From a virus, in the IMG/VR virus record IMGVR_UViG_3300006919_000042, positions 1-64,000 of that record: a DNA stretch of 64,000 nucleotides; one strand, 5' to 3'. A program made the position numbers and the translations under genes. Below, in pieces: positions 61,863-64,000 of the stretch. The notes under the pieces are model-generated. The model did no database searches, was not told the DNA's origin, and was given only the letters and a program-made list of their open reading frames with translations. Each line of letters opens with the position of its first letter. Positions within the stretch are counted from its first letter, which is position 1.

Positions 61863-61902
61863 TAGGGACATTTGGTTGATTAGTTGATTGAAGTAGGGAC
61901 AT
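61863..61902 (+). repeat. TAGGGACAT direct repeats
   Basis: Copies at 61863-61871 and 61894-61902, same word as at 45654 and 45677. They precede the nuclease-like gene. Confidence 0.5.
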
Positions 61903-61926
61903 CTTTCGGGACGTCCCTACTTTTTT
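61892..61926 (+). terminator. Terminator with GTCCC stem
   Basis: AGTAGGGAC (61892-61900) / GTCCCTACT (61913-61921), perfect 9 bp, then T tract. It ends the paralogue operon. Confidence 0.88.
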
Positions 61927-61931
61927 GTTGG

Positions 61932-61938
61932 TACCTTT
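61932..61938 (+). promoter_or_regulatory. -7 box TACCTTT, near-leaderless start
   Basis: TACCTTTA at 61932-61939 lies 5 bases before the ATG at 61944; the transcript would have almost no leader. Confidence 0.45.
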
Positions 61939-61943
61939 ACCGA

Positions 61944-62399
61944 ATGAATTTAACCACGAAACAACTTGAGCTCGCTGTGATCAGTTATGAGAAGCAGGCT
62001 GAGCTGAAAAGCGTTAGAACGTCCCTACCATGGGAGTGTGACGTTTTAACTGTTTCAAAAAGTAGGTATGCAACCGAATGGGAGATCAAGAGGTCCCGCT
62101 CAGATTTCAAAAGTGATTTCAAGAAACCAAAGCACATCAAGTTCAAGAGAGGGCAAGGTGGTCACATCAAGTATTTCTGGTTTGTGGTACCTAAAGGATT
62201 GGTTCGTGAGAGTGAAGTACCATCGTATGCTGGCCTAATGTATGTTAATGATGAGATGGTGTGTAGTATAGTTAGAAGACCTAAGCGACTGAAGTGCAAG
62301 AAGATAGGTGATGCTACTATGAGAAAATTGTACAGATCTATGATGTTTCGATTTTTAAAGTTGAACTTCGATGGAATGAAAACAAACTTTTTATTTTAG
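61944..62399 (+). CDS. MmcB-like PD-(D/E)xK nuclease
   Basis: 151 residues from the ATG at 61944, after the terminator and -7 box. CDVLTVSK ... EWEIKRSRSDFKSDF (about 26-58) gives the Asp and E-x-K of a PD-(D/E)xK core, then KKPKHIKFKRG, the pattern of the MmcB/DUF4 repair nuclease family. It could act on damaged or foreign DNA. G+C and repeats in front of it differ from neighbours, as at 45742. Confidence 0.6.
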   Translation: MNLTTKQLELAVISYEKQAELKSVRTSLPWECDVLTVSKSRYATEWEIKRSRSDFKSDFKKPKHIKFKRGQGGHIKYFWFVVPKGLVRESEVPSYAGLMYVNDEMVCSIVRRPKRLKCKKIGDATMRKLYRSMMFRFLKLNFDGMKTNFLF

Positions 62400-62429
62400 T
62401 TGCATAAGAGATATAACTTAGTTATCTTT
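62400..62429 (+). promoter_or_regulatory. Promoter, TTGC/AGATATA/TATCTTT
   Basis: TTGC at 62400-62403, AGATATA, TATCTTT at 62423-62429; leader AAAACCGTAATTATG. Confidence 0.8.
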
Positions 62430-62459
62430 ATGTCATGTTAATCATTTAAAACCGTAATT

Positions 62460-62699
62460 ATGTTTACCAAAGTAATAGGAAAATTCAAGAAAAGCAGAGA
62501 AGACGAAAGGAACATGGTCATTGCAGGTATTGTCACGACAATAACTGACAACGTAGTACAGTTCACTCACGAAGAGATCGCAGATATTATTCAGAGATCA
62601 ACTGATAGAGTGATTCAAGTACAGAAGGATAGAAGAGCTGCAGTTAGAGCAGAGCTTAATTCACTAAACTCAACAATCAAACAAATACAAAACAAATAA
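62460..62699 (+). CDS. Unknown 79-residue early protein
   Basis: Helical, charged (KKSREDERNMVIAGIVTTIT, then a coiled-coil-like C-terminus). It has a full promoter and precedes the macro-domain gene by 2 bases. Confidence 0.55.
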   Translation: MFTKVIGKFKKSREDERNMVIAGIVTTITDNVVQFTHEEIADIIQRSTDRVIQVQKDRRAAVRAELNSLNSTIKQIQNK

Positions 62700-62701
62700 T
62701 C

Positions 62702-63184
62702 ATGAAAACCATAAAAGGAGATTTAATCAAACTAGCACTTCAAGGTGAGTTTGATGCAATAGTGCACGGATGCAACTGTCACAATGTGATGGAAGCTGGA
62801 ATTGCTGCACAGATAAAAAGATACTTTCCAGCAGCATATCAGGCTGATGAGGTGTTTGCAGATGGTATCTCAAACTATAACAAATTAGGATGCTTATCAT
62901 TTGCAGACATTGAGGTTCATGGCGATGAAGATGATATTACTACAGTAACCGAAAGATTCACTGTTGTAAATGCATACACACAATATGATTTGGGACGTAA
63001 TCTTGATGAAGATGCACTAATAATGTGTTTGAAGAAGATTAATCACTACTATAAAGGAAAGAGTGTAGGGTTGCCTCAAATAGGTTGTGGAATTGCAGGA
63101 GGCAATTGGGCAGTAGTTAGTCAACTAATAGATAAATATACACCGGATTGTGATGTCACAGTAGTGATGTACGATCCGAAATAG
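62702..63184 (+). CDS. Macro-domain protein
   Basis: 160 residues. HGCNCHNVMEAGIAAQIKRY (about 23-42) is the ADP-ribose-binding loop 1 with the Asn; GLPQIGCGIAGGNW (about 124-137) is loop 2. Related to Poa1p/MacroD-type ADP-ribose-1''-phosphatases. It may remove or bind ADP-ribose made by host NAD-based or ADP-ribosylating defences; the role is inferred. Confidence 0.8.
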   Translation: MKTIKGDLIKLALQGEFDAIVHGCNCHNVMEAGIAAQIKRYFPAAYQADEVFADGISNYNKLGCLSFADIEVHGDEDDITTVTERFTVVNAYTQYDLGRNLDEDALIMCLKKINHYYKGKSVGLPQIGCGIAGGNWAVVSQLIDKYTPDCDVTVVMYDPK

Positions 63185-63373
63185 CATAACAGTGAGGGTG
63201 ATGGATGCAGTAGAACCTGGTCAAGTTCACATCAGGTCTGAAATACGTCTGCTACGATCAACAAAGAGTTCCCTAACAGCCCATTGTGGGTGATTTAATT
63301 ACTCGTTGATTCATGGTCAAGGAAGATTCATCAGGAGAGAGCATAACTTCTAAAGACGTTTTAAGTGAATATT
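63185..63373 (+). other. Intergenic stretch without a clear gene
   Basis: No supported ORF apart from a 30-codon frame. Short complementary words (ACCTG/CAGGT at about 63215 and 63233) suggest some RNA structure. It ends in a strong terminator, so it is a long 3' untranslated region or a small RNA. Confidence 0.35.
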
Positions 63374-63400
63374 TGCCCCTGAGAAATCAGGGGCATTTTT
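63374..63400 (+). terminator. Terminator
   Basis: TGCCCCTGA (63374-63382) / TCAGGGGCA (63387-63395), GAAA tetraloop, then TTTTT. Confidence 0.92.
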
Positions 63401-63401
63401 A

Positions 63402-63434
63402 TTGGTGTGAATTCAACTTAGTTTCGTATCTTTG
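63402..63434 (+). promoter_or_regulatory. Promoter, TTGG-TATCTTTG
   Basis: TTGG at 63402 and TATCTTTG at 63427-63434, no AGATATA; matches the plain Bacteroidetes consensus. It follows a terminator and precedes the gene at 63458. Confidence 0.6.
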
Positions 63435-63457
63435 CAACGAATAAAATTCAGAAAAGA

Positions 63458-63826
63458 ATGAAACCACAAGTTAGAAATTCCGGAAATATAAGCACTGGAG
63501 AACATCACTCGTTTGAGTTCAACCTTGCAGATGAAGCTCCGAACAAAAGCATATCAATTCCAGCATTAGGATTCAATCAAGCATCATTGAGTTTACTTAC
63601 AATAGGTGCTACAGGAACAAGTGGTACTGCAGTAGTTGAACAAACAGTAACTAATGGAGGTGTTCAAGGAGCATTGCCAACGCCAGTATCATTGATATTA
63701 GGAGCTGGTGTAAGTTTACAAGCATTCGGAATAGCTTTTAGTGGACAAAATCTTGTGATTGATTTCACACCTTGCACATTTGGGGTTGTTGGGAAGATTA
63801 AGTTTGACGTAGTATTGAAACGATAA
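63458..63826 (+). CDS. Putative virion protein
   Basis: 122 residues, beta-rich, Ser/Gly/Ala-rich (SISIPALGFNQASLSLLTIG). It looks like a small decoration or tail protein similar in style to the gene at 57080. Family not recognised. It has its own plain-type promoter. Confidence 0.5.
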   Translation: MKPQVRNSGNISTGEHHSFEFNLADEAPNKSISIPALGFNQASLSLLTIGATGTSGTAVVEQTVTNGGVQGALPTPVSLILGAGVSLQAFGIAFSGQNLVIDFTPCTFGVVGKIKFDVVLKR

Positions 63827-63851
63827 TAATTTTTAATCCCTACAAGTATCT

Positions 63852-64000
63852 ATGGATGAAGGTAACAACACTATGTTAATCATAGGCGCAATTGCTACGA
63901 TTGTCGGAATAGTAGCAGCACTATTAAAGATTTACTCCGACAATAAAACTCAAATCAGAAAAGCAGCTGAAGTTGAGCAAAGAACGAAAAATGAAATCTA
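63852..64000 (+). CDS. Small membrane protein (3' partial)
   Basis: ATG at 63852, open to the window end. One membrane helix (MLIIGAIATIVGIVAALLKI) followed by a charged helix (KTQIRKAAEVEQRTKNE), like phage holin-accessory or virion membrane proteins. It continues past the window. Confidence 0.5.
   Translation, partial: MDEGNNTMLIIGAIATIVGIVAALLKIYSDNKTQIRKAAEVEQRTKNEI

Noticed and set aside
63202-63294. 30-residue frame in the region after the macro-domain gene
   Set aside because: No leader, overlap or promoter; probably untranslated RNA.
1-64000. CRISPR arrays, insertion sequences, integrase
   Set aside because: I saw no regular direct-repeat/spacer pattern, transposase or recombinase in the window.

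Overview
This window is a large segment of a double-stranded DNA phage genome, and the host is most likely a member of the Bacteroidota (Flavobacteriia-like). The evidence is AT-rich DNA, every supported gene on the + strand, promoters of the Bacteroidetes type (TTG at about -33 and TAnnTTT at about -7), no Shine-Dalgarno leaders, and Bacteroidetes-style Cys lipoprotein signals. The two ends of the window hold virion-type genes, so head and tail morphogenesis probably continues outside it.

Layout. Positions 1-4917 hold tail-fibre/baseplate genes ending in a collar-domain fibre. Positions 4954-9002 hold small genes, an HNH protein, a DEDD exonuclease and the large terminase. Positions 9013-17783 hold helicase and primase, then a 7-deazaguanine DNA-modification cluster: queD, queE, folE, a hypoxanthine/guanine phosphoribosyltransferase, a dCTP deaminase, a QueD-like/nucleotide-kinase fusion, and a DpdA-like DNA transglycosylase. 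Positions 17776-31088 hold a cellular-type DNA polymerase III alpha and a T4-like recombination set (UvsY-like, gp32-like SSB, gp47/gp46, RecA, RuvC), interrupted at about 22.93-23.22 kb by an apparently circularly permuted two-piece tmRNA gene. Positions 31.1-57 kb are an accessory region driven by many repeats of one phage promoter: rIIA/rIIB homologues, dNMP kinase, RNase H, class II ribonucleotide reductase, a phosphoesterase, a HAD protein, two secreted beta-barrel-like proteins, lipoproteins, many tiny coupled genes, and a histone-deacetylase-fold amidohydrolase next to a GNAT-fold protein. Positions 57-64 kb hold structural-like genes, a methyltransferase, three tandem proteins sharing an N-terminal motif, an MmcB-like nuclease and a macro-domain protein.

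How it works together. The phage brings its own replication, recombination and nucleotide supply. QueD, QueE, FolE and DpdA would replace guanines with a 7-deazaguanine, a known anti-restriction strategy. QueC is absent from the window, which points to the 7-carboxy form or a product derived from it.

Caution. Six places show a conserved reading frame broken by what looks like a single missing base, always in the same direction. Two of them are in folE. This looks like a systematic sequencing or basecalling artefact rather than decay, so starts and ends in those genes should be read as reconstructed.
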